A stretch of 64,000 nucleotides of DNA, from assembly GCA_014529385.2 (NCBI GenBank), contig CM043956.1:88097221-88161220 (forward strand), read 5' to 3'. Position 1 is the first letter of the stretch, and every line of letters begins with the position of its first letter. The stretch comes from Adiantum capillus-veneris. Lineage: Eukaryota > Streptophyta > Polypodiopsida > Polypodiales > Pteridaceae. The notes below the pieces were generated by a model, which saw nothing but the letters and a program-made list of their open reading frames with translations, made no database searches and was not told the DNA's origin. Positions 46,009 through 56,490 of this stretch are shown here, in pieces. The position numbers were made by a program, and so were the translations under genes.

Positions 46009-47070
46009 ATGTCTACCCTAGATTCAAACGCAGCTTACACAAGCTTGGAGAGCCCTACGATAGAGGAATATCCTCCCACAATGGATCTTCCAAACTTGCA
46101 ATTGATGAAGACCCATCTTCTTGAGAGAGTTTGGATGATTGGTCATGAGAGTGAAGGACTATATAGGTACATTGACGACAATGAGGTCAATCTTTATAGG
46201 TGCTCAGATCCATACCTAGAAGAGATAACGGATTACAAGCTCTTATATGTCTACACATACGGAGTCGACTGTCAATGGAGATCTATAGTTGTCGACAAGT
46301 ATGGACGAGAATACAGAGTTGTAGAAAGCACAAATCCACAGTCTGTACTAGAAAGCGGTGGATATTTGGTCAATGAAGGACCACAAATGCCTCCACCAAA
46401 CACGAGAATTCCTATAGGAATTCCAAGAAGAGAGCCACTAGGATTCCCTTCAAGAGCGATAACGAGAGAAGGATTGGGAGAGTCTCTGGTTAGACTTCTA
46501 GACAATCGACGAGTTAGACCATCCCAAGTCCAGAAATGGGTAAACAGAAAATACTCCGGAGATGAAGATCCGAGAGATCACGTAGCGGCTTGTAGAAGAG
46601 TGATTAGAGCAGAGGAAGTTTCAGATTTTGCGACACAGTTTGCAGGATTTGGAAATACTCTAGAAGATGATGCAGCTACTTGGTTAGAATCGGTGGAAAA
46701 ATGGGATTTTGAGACCCTAGATGAGCTGTTTGAGGAGTTTATTGAAGAATTCTCGCCAAAAGGCATTGCTCATAACACGGTCTCGCAAATCCATAGATTC
46801 AAACAAAAAGAGGATGAATCAGTACGCAAAGCATCATTACGGCTCAAGAGATATGTTAAGCTCTGTCCGAGAGTGGAATTACCTACGCAAGCACGACTGA
46901 TGCTGATCTTTATCCAAGGAATGAGACATGCGGGCCTTCAAAAGGATCTTCATATGATAAGGAGGATGACGCTAAATGAGTTGATCAAAGAAGCTCTTTA
47001 TCTAGTGGATAACTGTGAGGCATACAAAGAAAAGGACTTAGAGAGTCAAGGAGATGACACATCCTCTTAG
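46009..47070 (+). CDS. Gypsy-C Gag (353 residues)
   Basis: The first open frame after the leader starts M-S-T-L-D. The N-terminal 150 residues are not recognised. Residues about 170-330 form a retrotransposon gag core: D-E-D-P-R-D-H-V, an acidic W-L-E-S-V-E-K-W-D-F-x-T-L-D-E-L-F-E-E-F motif, and R-F-K-Q-K-E-D-E-S-V. A TAG at 47068-47070 ends it, but the same frame stays open for about 50 more codons (to about 47226), so the stop may be a nonsense mutation. Confidence 0.85.
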   Translation: MSTLDSNAAYTSLESPTIEEYPPTMDLPNLQLMKTHLLERVWMIGHESEGLYRYIDDNEVNLYRCSDPYLEEITDYKLLYVYTYGVDCQWRSIVVDKYGREYRVVESTNPQSVLESGGYLVNEGPQMPPPNTRIPIGIPRREPLGFPSRAITREGLGESLVRLLDNRRVRPSQVQKWVNRKYSGDEDPRDHVAACRRVIRAEEVSDFATQFAGFGNTLEDDAATWLESVEKWDFETLDELFEEFIEEFSPKGIAHNTVSQIHRFKQKEDESVRKASLRLKRYVKLCPRVELPTQARLMLIFIQGMRHAGLQKDLHMIRRMTLNELIKEALYLVDNCEAYKEKDLESQGDDTSS

Positions 47071-47844
47071 CACAATGTTTCACAGATAAGTGAGTCCATT
47101 GCCAAGCCAATGGCACCTATTGATCAAGAAAAGCTTATCGACGACTTGGTCAAGAGGTTGATTCCTCTTGTAAGGTCTAATTCGGGAGAGCCACAGTCCT
47201 ATTCCAGAAGCCCCTACTCCACCTAGATACATTACGGAGAATGCGCCAGGACCAGTAGAAGTTTTAAGGCCACAGCTTGTTGTCTTAGGACAACAAACTC
47301 CGCTACCAGGTGCTAGAATGCCGGTAGACATGAGATGCATGCCAATGATGGAAGCATCAAATAAACCAACGCCAGTACCAACTACAATGTGGTATAGCAA
47401 CCAAAGTGAGTAATACTCTTCAGAGCAACAAAATGTGAGAGCAACACATGGAGTGGTGAGGCCGGTACAACCTCCACCTCCTGGGTTTCAGTAGAAAGAA
47501 AGAAGGTATGAAATGGACAAAAATACATTGCGATTTATTGAAAATAGCGCTTATCTAGGTCAAAGCTTGCTTATAGACAAGAGGAAATGCTAAAAGAATC
47601 TCCTCAACCAGAGACAAATTGCCACAAAAGTCGTGACAACCACTTGGTCAAACAATGTCCTCATACGGAGATCACTGAAGTAAATGCCTATTGTCTTGAG
47701 TGTGGCATCACTTACTTGATCCCTGATTGCCCAAAAAAACCAAACCAAATCAAGAAAATCACGACAAATGTATCAGGGATTGTTCAGCTCCCTAGTAGCT
47801 CAGAAAATGAAAATCAGCCCTTAATCACGGTAACCACGGTTTAA
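47071..47844 (+). pseudogene. Gypsy-C gag tail with two degenerate zinc knuckles
   Basis: After the gag stop, shifted frames continue a Pro-rich segment. An open frame at 47587-47844 then carries two knuckle-like motifs in tandem: C-x2-S-x3-H-x4-C and C-x2-C-x3-Y-x4-C. Each has lost one metal ligand (Cys to Ser, His to Tyr). The family form would be C-x2-C-x3-H-x4-C. This is probably the former nucleocapsid. Confidence 0.65.
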
Positions 47845-48011
47845 TTAATGCCATATGTAAATTCCTTTCTCTATCATCTAAATTCCTCGTCTATTATGCT
47901 TATTCCTATTCGTAATTCTCTATAATTACTCTCTAATTTCTCCTTAACCATATTCTATTATGTAATCATCACACCATAGCTAAATTATCAGCCATTCATC
48001 ATCCTTAATTA

Positions 48012-50039
48012 GTGATTAGTGCACGATTACTTACAAGAGCACAAGCCCAAAAGAAAGCTGATGAGAATCCAGAGACAAAGAACACGGAAAGTGACATGAG
48101 TCCAGAGACAGATGATGGACCAAAGACAGACACACCTAGTCAGAAAACCAAGAGCAAACGAAATAGTTGGAAAGCTAGAAAGACTAGGATGAAAGCATGC
48201 AGGAAATGAGAGCAAAAATCCCTAGCTGAGAAGATTACCGAAGTTGAGGAGAAGATAAAACAACATGAGGAAAAGGAGGCACCTTCTATTACACAGATGG
48301 TTAAACCTCTAGAAGAACCATCCACGGATGAGAAACCGAGAAGTGCTAGTTCAGGAGGATCTGTGTTGGTAGACAAGGTTAATGAGACATTAGATGCCCT
48401 CTTGAAAGCCTATGATGCGAGGCTCAAAAACAACCAAACCCAAGAACAGAGGTGGATGACATATCCCTATGCGGAATTAGAAAAGCAAAGGTTGGAAATG
48501 TGTAGGAAAATGATTCAAACAGCCCAATCTTTACTAGAACCACCAGTAGCAAAACCTGAGGATGTGATCCACGTCATGCCTACACAAGTAATCCCACCAA
48601 ACCATGTACTAAAAGAGCCAGATTCTAGTCATGAGCACAGAACAAACCTCAAAGACCCAACATTAGAACCAAGGATAGTACTGAATACCACGGATAACTC
48701 TTCCAAGGGAGTTCACCAAGCTATACTTGAGGATTGTAAAGAGATAGATGGTCTTGACGAATTGTGGAAACAAGTCAGAGAGGCCAATGAAGCCGATGAC
48801 CCAAGAAGACGAGTAGACAAGACTGGTGATGAACGAGGAGTGTTTCTACCACCAATAGAGGAATTTGAGACTGGATCTCAAATGAATCTAGACGTGCAAT
48901 CGTGTTGGGGCGACAAAGGATCTGTACAATCTATGGATAGTCAACCCCATTCGCTAAGAACACTACCATCCTACATGGGAGAGTACAAGACCAAGTTAGA
49001 TATGGTTGCAGTCCCATCAAAGAGACTGTCTCCCAACAAGGCCATCGATTCAAAGGGGCTAGTAGATATTCTATCTACCCCAGTCACCTGTACAATAATG
49101 TTAGCCGAGTTTCTCAGAATAAGACCAAACATGTGGGCTAATGTGGGTAAATGTCTAGAGAAATTTGGTGTAAAAACCCCAATGACTCAAATCGAGGAAG
49201 GCATCAAAGAGCTTGAAATGCCTCAACTAAATACTAGGCCAGTGCCATTAAACAAGGTAGGCGAGTATTACAAGGGAGAAGATGGAAACACCACCCTTCT
49301 TGTGGAATTCAATGATGTAAAAACCATGGCAATCCTTGACAGTGGTTTTGGTGTGGCCATTGCAACCAAAGAGGTTTGGAAAAAATGGGGAAAACCTACC
49401 TTGATATCCACACGAATGACCCTGCATCTTGCAGACGGACACAAGGAAAAGCCCCTAGGACTGCTAGAAAAAGTACTTGTTACTTCTTGTGGCATTGAAT
49501 ATGAACACACTTTTGCTGTTTTTGACTTTGGCAAGAAGAACAACTATGAAATCATTCTGGGAAGACCATTCATGCGACAATTGAAAATGGTCCAAGATTG
49601 GGGTTATGACCATATATACCTAAGACATATGGAAACCATAACAAAGGTAAAATTGAAGGACCATAGCTATAGGGATGTGGTGAGAACACCGGTTGAGGAG
49701 TTTGATTCCGCCACAGTAGCAGGATCAGAACTTCCAGCTTGGTTAGGTAAGCCTAAAGAAGTGTGGATGTGTGGAGCTTCACAATGTGGTAGCTTGAAAC
49801 GTGAGGAATGTGTCCTAGAGCGGGTTATAGAGGATATGGACTATATCCCAGAACCATTTCCTGAAGAAGAGTTAGAGCCTTTTGGATGGGAACACATCTT
49901 GGCTACTCTGGACGTGTGCGCCATGGAGGATGCTCCCACAACAAATTTTTGTGATGAAAATGGATATGATGTTGTTCCTTATTTTGCAGTGAGTCTAATC
50001 CAGGAAAACGAAGAGAGCCAGACATCAACAAGCTCTTGA
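48012..50039 (+). CDS. Gypsy-C protease ORF (580 codons open from 48297)
   Basis: A charged, coiled-coil-prone N-terminal part begins near 48012 and is interrupted by TGA 48207-48209. The frame is open from 48297 to 50039. An aspartic protease domain lies at about residues 325-430 of the 580: M-A-I-L-D-S-G-F-G-V-A-I at about 49325-49360, then H-L-A-D-G-H and I-I-L-G-R-P-F-M at about 49552-49575, the order expected of retropepsins. An acidic C-terminal region follows. A pol gene normally continues into RT; here the frame continues after TGA 50037 into a Lys/Gln/Trp-rich tail instead. Confidence 0.82.
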
Positions 50040-51059
50040 CATAAGGAGCAAACAAAGAAATGTGGAGAATCAAAAGATGAAGAAGACGACGAGTTCTATG
50101 ACTCTGTAGAACACTTCGAACTTCAAGAAGATCAACGACCCGGGAATCAATGTCATCGCTACACGAATAAAGTGCATCAAAAGTGGATTCCAAAGTCCTT
50201 GGTGAAGACACATCCACCACAAGCATCCTCATATATGGCTCCTAATAAGGATGAAAAGACTCAGCTAGGAGAAATACGACTAGAGTAACGAGATAACAAT
50301 GCTCTAATCAATGGGCTAGAAAAGTCCTCCAAGAAACTACCACCCACGAGCAAACAGAGAGTAACTTTCCACTGCTAGCCAAAAAATCAAGGGAAAGTAC
50401 AAGAAGTCAACCTTGATGAGGATAGTAGTGATAGTGATGAATCTTATGACATCCCCTATCATCAACTCACGCCATCACTATCACCAACCCCTTCAGCAAC
50501 AACCATGACAGGTCAAAAGAATAGGACAACAAGTCAAAGCTAAAAAGCTCGACAAATCTGGATACCAAAAAGCCAGATCGGCCAAAAACAGATATGGATC
50601 AAGAAGACAAAGATCTCTAATGACAAATCACAAGATCCAACACCAAAACAAAAACAAGGAAAGCGTGCACGAACGGGTAAGAATATCACAAAATCGCAAG
50701 ATTTCACAACTCAGGTTTGGGCTCCAAAGAAGTTGATTCAAGCACAAAAAAATCAAGAATTCATTTGGATTCCAAAACAACCACAGTATCAACTTTCAAA
50801 GCCTCAATCCCGTCACCAACCAAGCGTACAAGGGCTAAAGCAAAGACCCCTGTTGACTCACACAACAAAAAGGTGGATCCCAAAGAAGTCTCTTCAAACA
50901 CAAACGAAGCACCAGCAAGTATGGGTTCCCAAACGAGCGTCAGCAACAAAACAACCAATAATCACAAAGAAATGGGTCCCAAAGAGGAACAACAAAACTA
51001 TTGTCAGTGCATCGCCGCTTGAATTCTTACAATTCTTCCTACGATTACAGTACAGTTAG
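50040..51059 (+). pseudogene. Gypsy-C tail with repeated W-[I/V/A]-P-K motif
   Basis: The same frame as the protease continues with stops at 50286, 50376 and 50541 and is open from 50544 to 51059. It encodes about eight copies of a (Q/K)-x-W-(I/V/A)-P-K motif. They lie near 50193, 50560, 50600 (W-I-K-K variant), 50717, 50767, 50875, 50920 and 50968, spaced irregularly in a basic, Gln/Ser/Thr-rich low-complexity protein. No RT motif is present. The function is unknown; a nucleic-acid-binding basic tail is one guess. Confidence 0.65.
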
Positions 51060-52700
51060 AAGAGAGAAAATCGCTTCAATCAAGCAACGATACAGGAGCT
51101 TCAAAGACCATTACATTGCTTAGAATAGGAAGCCTCGCCAACAAATGCCCATAAGCAAATTGCTTATACCCACATATTGCACAACATAAATCTTTTCCAT
51201 GCATTGACTGTGTATGCATAATAGGGCTACATTACAAGGCCTGCATAGGCACAACTTTTAATTGCCCAAGCAAAACACATACCCTTTGCGATACCCTGTC
51301 GTAAAGGATGACTCCAAATAGGAAGGGGGGAGGCATTCTGATGCGGACCTAACATTATGACTATTAGAGGGCAATGTTTTGTGAGATGCATTGAATTTTT
51401 GCGTTTTATTATGATAATTTTTTGACAAAATTTAGAGTATATGCCCTCATAGTAGTGTTACAGAGGAGTATGGGGACAAAATCCATATATGAGCCCCTAA
51501 GGACATGTGTATAGTGTACATAGTTTGAATGATTTTTCTTTTGTTGAGTTGTTTTAAGATTTTCTTTGTTTATTATTAAGAAAAAAATTAAAAAATCCAT
51601 AATCCACATGAAGAAAAGACTGACGAGCGGCCTGAGCACTACAAAGAGAAGAAGGTACAGGTAAACGATGAAACTTCACGAAGTATGTCTCAGCAGCCAC
51701 TACAACAGCCGAAGAACTTGTCACAAAGCAGTGTCTACATACAACTGACAAGTCATACAAGTCAGAGTCAAGTAGCTAAGCCACAAAATGAGTGAGGTGT
51801 TAGTCCCAAAGCTTCAAGTAATATTCTCTGTGGTCTAAGCGTCTTAGCTATTCTAGGTACTGCTCAAGCTGGAAGAGTTGAGCATATTTACGTTGTGTCG
51901 CTCATGCTGGTATAGGTGAGCAAAAGAGTCGAAGTCTAAGTATTTAAGTCTAGTGAAGTGAAGAAGAAGGTCCAAAAGACACTCACATACAGAGCACAAT
52001 GAGATATGAGTGGAGAAACTTCTACATCGAAAACCCTTCTTGGAAAGGTGGAAGCTATTGAGACATCTTTTGATGTCACATGTGCTACATTTATTCCTCG
52101 AAACACCCATCATCTCCTTCTTTCACATTGCATGCTTTTGTTGACAAAATTTCTCATATGCATATAGAGTGTCCCATAATTGGCACTTGCATCAGGCACT
52201 CTTTCCGTGTTTCACCCAAGCACTCACCTTTCATGAACATGTACTTCACGTTCAACTGCTCAACTCCAATAAGAGCGTATACCAAAGGCATTTTTTTCCC
52301 ACCGGGTTTTTTCCCTTTGGTCATCCAGGTTTTAGACCCTAATCTAAAGACACCTATCACCATACTCTTGTACATATTCCTTCTACATCAAAAATAAGGA
52401 AATGCTACTCAAATCAATTGACAAATGAATTGGAGCACCAATTTCAGATCATAGCATACTTCTCCTCAATGGTGAGTCGAAGAATGGCCTACAATGACAA
52501 AGTTGCAGACAACACTAACAACATGATTGCACAGAAACAAAGAAGTCCCCAATGCAGAAGCGCAGACATAAAAGTAATCAGAGGATCTCAAAAGATGAAT
52601 GGATACGATAATAGATGTCAGCTCTAATGGATCATAGTTCTTGTTGTGGTCCGACAAAGATACAAGCAGTGCAACAGATGACGCCAAAACAACAGCAAAG
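51060..52700 (+). other. Gypsy-C non-coding 3' internal region
   Basis: Only short unconserved ORFs are seen. A second G-rich purine run (AGGAAGGGGGGAGG at 51320-51333) resembles a polypurine tract far upstream of the real one. Short imperfect duplications appear near 52530-52560 and 52738-52775 (both contain AGTCCCCAATG.AGAAGCG). Confidence 0.5.
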
Positions 52701-52735
52701 TGTTGACCGCTGAATCAACAACACAACATAACTCA
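52701..52735 (+). repeat. Internal copy of the gypsy-C LTR start
   Basis: 35 bases from TGTTGACC to ATAACTCA match the first 35 bases of the LTR at 53011 with three differences. It lies 310 bp upstream of the true 3' LTR and directly before the helicase fragment. Confidence 0.85.
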
Positions 52736-52990
52736 GGAACAAATCAGTCCCCAATGAAGAAGCGTAGACCTATAATGACAGAAACAGATGCTGCAGCTCA
52801 GACCGTGGATGTGAAAGGCATAAAGTTCGTCATCAATTATGATTTTCTTGAATCATGCGAAGACTATGTACATTGGATTGGACGAACAAGACAAGCTTCT
52901 GCAAAGGCTCTAGTCTATACTTTCTTAACGACAACAAAACGACAGCCAAGACCACATCGCCATCGACAATCAGGTCATGTCGGTGACCAC
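52736..52990 (+). pseudogene. Captured DEAD-box RNA helicase fragment
   Basis: On the plus strand the sequence reads a degraded form of helicase motifs V and VI: R-P-I-M-T-E-T-D-A-A-A-Q-T-V-D-V-K-G-I-K-F-V-I-N-Y-D, then C-E-D-Y-V-H-W-I-G-R-T (motif VI, usually H-R-I-G-R-T-G-R). Spacing and words match plant DDX5/RH20-type DEAD-box proteins. Motif changes (A-R-G-L to A-Q-T-V, H-R to H-W) mean it is not functional. About 60 codons are recognisable. It lies between the internal LTR-start copy and the PPT, so it was probably acquired by the element from a host gene or transcript. Confidence 0.75.
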
Positions 52991-53000
52991 ATGAACGCGG

Positions 53001-53010
53001 AAGGGGGGAA
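53001..53010 (+). other. Gypsy-C polypurine tract
   Basis: AAGGGGGGAA directly abuts the 3' LTR. Confidence 0.92.
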
Positions 53011-53968
53011 TGTTGACCACTGGGTCAACAACACAACATAACTCAAGTTTCGTACCAAAGTCTTATCTTTTGCGAGTTATGAAATGCTGCGGATTATGGC
53101 TATAAACGTCATTTGTAATGAGTAGTTATTCTAGTTTCAGAAGCCGGGGTGCAATGGCACTTCCAGATTGTAAATACAAAGCCATTTGACCCTTTCAACC
53201 CCATTTTTGGTTAAACCTAAGGTAACCTTAGTATATAAGGTACCTAGGTTATTTTGTAAAAAAGAACTTTTAATCATAATCAAAACTTTACGCTGCCGTC
53301 TACTGTGTGTGAGAGAGAAAGAGAGTGAGTGTGAGCTTCATCCTCTTGCTACGCCCTACTCGCTCAACACATTGGAGATCCGGCTACACCATTGTTGTAG
53401 TCTCGAGGAGAGCTACGCGACAACGCCAAGCATTCCACGCGAGACGAAGCGCACACGCCGACAAATCTACGAGCTATTTGTGACTGTAAGTGTATCAAAT
53501 GATGTTTGTTTTCTGCATGCTAGTAGTCTATAGAATCGTGGCGACATAAGCTATGCATAGGTACTCATAAATTTTAGTTTCGGGCACTTTCAAAATTTTG
53601 CTCTGTCATCCTACGATTTTCCGCAGACGGGTTTAGAGTGAGGGTTTTGAGTGTAGAAGCTTAGGGACAGGTGTATCCTAGTGAGGGGATGGTGTTCCTT
53701 AAGTTTCGTAGGAATCTGGCATGATTAGGTGAGTTACCTTCCATATGTGTGTATGTGGCTAGGTGGTGTAGTTGAGAGCAGTGAGGTTCTTGATTGTGGT
53801 TTAGTTGGCCTTCCTGAGTGTTGTATGTGTAGGATGGTCTCAGCCTGACAAGCTTAAGAGATTTCCTCCGTGTGCCTATCGTGTCATCTGTGTCCTCGAT
53901 TGACATTATGTTGATCTAGGTAGTGTTTGCATGCACTTCATGGGTGTGTGAGTCGCTCCCGTCCAACA
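53011..53968 (+). repeat. Gypsy-C 3' LTR (958 bp)
   Basis: Matches the 5' LTR with roughly 3% differences by eye. It starts with a perfect 8-bp hairpin (TGTTGACC, ACTG, GGTCAACA) and is followed by CATAT. Confidence 0.95.
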
Positions 53969-53973
53969 CATAT

Positions 53974-54313
53974 ATAGACAATTACTGCATGTCCCAAACT
54001 TTTCGAGTGGGATGAGAGTGCCTGCACTTGTTGCTTGCATTATTTACATTCTAGAAATATCAAACACATTCTCTAGAGCAAAAAAAGGCCACCAAAAACC
54101 ATATCCCAGGCCCCGATACCCTATCTAGGCATGTACATGTGTCCGACTGTGTTGGCACGCGAACCTGACTATTCACAAGGTGGATACGCTACATGTTTTT
54201 TAAAACTTGAAACCACTTTGCAAAGCTCCCAAATGCATGTATTTACATCCTTTTTTACATATGAACGTGCATATACACGCTACTTTGTACACGTCAAAAG
54301 AGGTCTATTATCA
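53974..54313 (-). repeat. Gypsy-D 3' LTR, second part (340 bp)
   Basis: Continues the LTR interrupted at 42768 and aligns with about 60391-60726, sharing ATAGACAATTACTG and CACAAGGTGGA.ACGCTACAT. It ends in ATCA. Confidence 0.88.
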
Positions 54314-54328
54314 TTGCCCACCCTCTAG
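54314..54328 (-). other. Gypsy-D polypurine tract
   Basis: On the minus strand CTAGAGGGTGGGCAA directly abuts the 3' LTR, which starts TGATA. Confidence 0.75.
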
Positions 54329-54329
54329 G

Positions 54330-55320
54330 TAGAGCATTTATTCTCAACCAAGAGACTATTTTCATCTGGAACCACACCCCTCGCAAAATATTTCTTCAAT
54401 CTATAACCATTTATTCTATAGCGCAAACGTTCCCCTCACAATTTTTCCAACTCATATGTGCCATTAGGAAACACATGCTTCACTATGTATGGACCCAACC
54501 ATTTGTCCCTCAACTTCTTTTGAAAAGTAAAATCCAAGAGAGAATCATACTTCATCACCAGATCTCTCTCTTTGATCTCTTTCTCTCATAGCCTCTTATT
54601 CATTTTCTCCATCCTTGTCTCTGCGTTGAAGATAATAGTCACTGGCCTTCTCTCTATTCATTTGTAACAATTCTAGAGAAAGAATTCTTTCCTGAATCTT
54701 GTCATTATGTGAACCTTGCATCATGCACAACAACTTTAAGGCATCCAACTGCACTTGTATGGGCATAAACGCTTCTTTTCCATAAACAAGCTCATATGGT
54801 GTAAACTGTGATGACACTCTATACGCAGTTTTATAATCCCACAAACACTTTTCCAAATCCAAGTCCCACTCTTTAGGATGCTCTCTAGCATACTTTGATA
54901 ACATCTTCACAATTTGACCATTGCAGTTTTCAACCATCCCATTGCATTGTGGGTAGTAAGGAGAAGAATGCCTATGCTAAATTTTCAATTTCTCCATGAG
55001 AGCAATAACAAGTTTTCCGCTAAACCGTGTCCTTGATAAAAAATGACAACCATAGGAGCTCCAAACCTACAACACACCTGTTCATACAAAAAAGCAGCCA
55101 CTCTTCCCACTGTTACGTCTTTTACTGCTCTTGCCTCCACCCATTTTGTCAAATAGTCCATAGCCACAACGATATACCTGTTGCCATTATTTGTTCTTGG
55201 GATTGGACCTACATCATCCACTCCCCATTTCAAAAATGCATCCGAAAAAAATATTATAGATTTTTGAGGCTAAGCCAAACACTTTCGATTTGCAAACACT
55301 TGACGTTCATGGCATGACTT
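54330..55320 (-). pseudogene. Gypsy-D integrase
   Basis: Segment 55233-54985 has the first catalytic Asp in K-W-G-V-D-D-V-G-P-I. The second-Asp motif reads F-Y-Q-G-H-G, with Tyr where the family has Asp (a GAT to TAT change would explain it). After a frameshift, segment 54937-54596 has the catalytic Glu region G-M-V-E-N-C-N-G-Q-I. It also carries the usual L-W-D-Y-K-T-A-Y-R and T-P-Y-E-L-V-Y-G-K-E-A motifs. Below 54596, past a stop, a K-W-L-G-P-Y-I-V C-terminal motif is readable. The enzyme cannot be active. Confidence 0.82.
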
Positions 55321-55389
55321 GCACCAAAAATAAGCATCTCTCATCATAGAGGGCCAACAATAACCTGCTCTCAAAATACAAAAGACAAC

Positions 55390-56469
55390 CTAATCCTTGA
55401 CTTGATGGCCTGTTTCCTCATGGTAGTACTCCAAAATCAAGCCTATTTCTTCTTTGTATGGAGCTTTTCTCAAAATGCTATCCTTGCCATAAAGCATGAG
55501 ATCCTCACCTACCAATGTATAGTTTTTTGCTTTTGCAACTATTCTCTTATGCCAAACCTTTGACATGCCCTCTAGACATCGACCTTTACCAAGAAATAAT
55601 TCTACATCTTGCAATGATTCCCTTCCTGCATACAAGACTTCCTTGACCTTTAAAGGATCTACCAAGGCATCTAGCTTGTCCCTAGCCAACTCATCAGATT
55701 CTTTATTCTGCTCATGAGGAACATGCTTAAACTATATCTTCTCAAACTCATCCAAAAGCTTCTTGATGCCATAGAACCACTCCTTCAAATTGTCTTTCTT
55801 AACATTCCACAAACCAAGCAACTGATTCATGACTATCAACGCATCCCCTTTTGCAATGACCCTCTTCAATCCAAACTCAACACACTGCTTCAACCCAAGG
55901 AAAAGGGTGATATACTCGGCCTCATTGCTACTTTGAGCTTCATCAAGATCATAAGCTCTAAAAAAGATTACATCACCTTTTGGGTTCTTAACGACTACCC
56001 CACCACTTTCCTTTTGAAGAACTTTACTGTATGCACCATCAAACATCATTGTATACGCATATGTAATATCTATTTCGTCTTCATGATCATCCTTGTCAAC
56101 CCTTGGGTAAGATGGAAGCTCCCCTCCCTTATGTACCACTATGTCCGCCAAGTGAGCTTTAACAGAATGATCCACTTTAAACTCAAAATCACACTCTTGA
56201 AGCTCCAAAGTCAACTTTAAGATGCGCTTACTAGGCTTCAAATGTTGTACTACATCCGGCAAAAGGTTTGATGTGGTAAGCACATAGAACTTTTGGGGCA
56301 AGAGATATGTTTTTAACCTGTGACAAGCAAGAACCAAGGCGAATACCCATTGGTCCATTTCCATGTAGAAGAACTCGCTTACATTATTCATCTTGCTCTC
56401 AAAATAGACTTGCTTGAAGTTCCTTCCTTGCTTTTGTAAGAGAACTAACCCAAAAGCTACTAACCCCAC
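55390..56469 (-). pseudogene. Gypsy-D native and added RNase H
   Basis: Segment 56469-55732 covers the end of the native RNase H (H-R-L-K-T-Y-L-L) and then a second RNase H of plant/archaeal type. Its active-site positions are F-D-G-A-Y, N-E-A-E-Y and K-G-D-A-L-I-V, separated by normal spacing. After a TAA near 55732 the fold finishes with V-P-H-x-x-N-x-x-S-D-E-L-A-R-D, followed by a linker to integrase ending near 55390 with the H-H-like E-Y-Y-H-E-E-T-G-H region. The second RNase H is shared with gypsy-B. Confidence 0.8.
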
Positions 56470-56490
56470 ACTAATAGATACATAGAAAAT

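Larger units (their letters stand above)
42769..53968 (+). mobile_element. Gypsy-C: 11.2-kb non-autonomous Ty3/gypsy-type element (gag-pro only)
   Basis: The LTRs (959 and 958 bp) begin TGTTGAC and end TCCAACA. A perfect CATAT target duplication flanks the element (42764-42768 and 53969-53973). A canonical PBS and a G-rich PPT are present. Inside are a 2.3-kb leader with tandem and palindromic repeats, gag, and a long protease ORF. A tail region with a repeated W-x-P-K motif follows, then 1.6 kb of non-coding DNA and a DEAD-box helicase fragment before the PPT. No RT, RNase H or integrase motif was seen on either strand. LTR divergence is about 3% by eye, so it moved after gypsy-D and presumably used RT and integrase from another element. 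Confidence 0.9.

Noticed and set aside
53661-53906. 81-codon minus ORF repeated at 43420-43665
   Set aside because: It is present twice because it lies in both gypsy-C LTRs; no domain similarity.
41887-54313. Gypsy-C region considered as an endogenous pararetrovirus or host gene cluster
   Set aside because: LTRs, PBS, PPT and CATAT target duplication show an LTR retrotransposon; there is no movement protein or coat protein signature.
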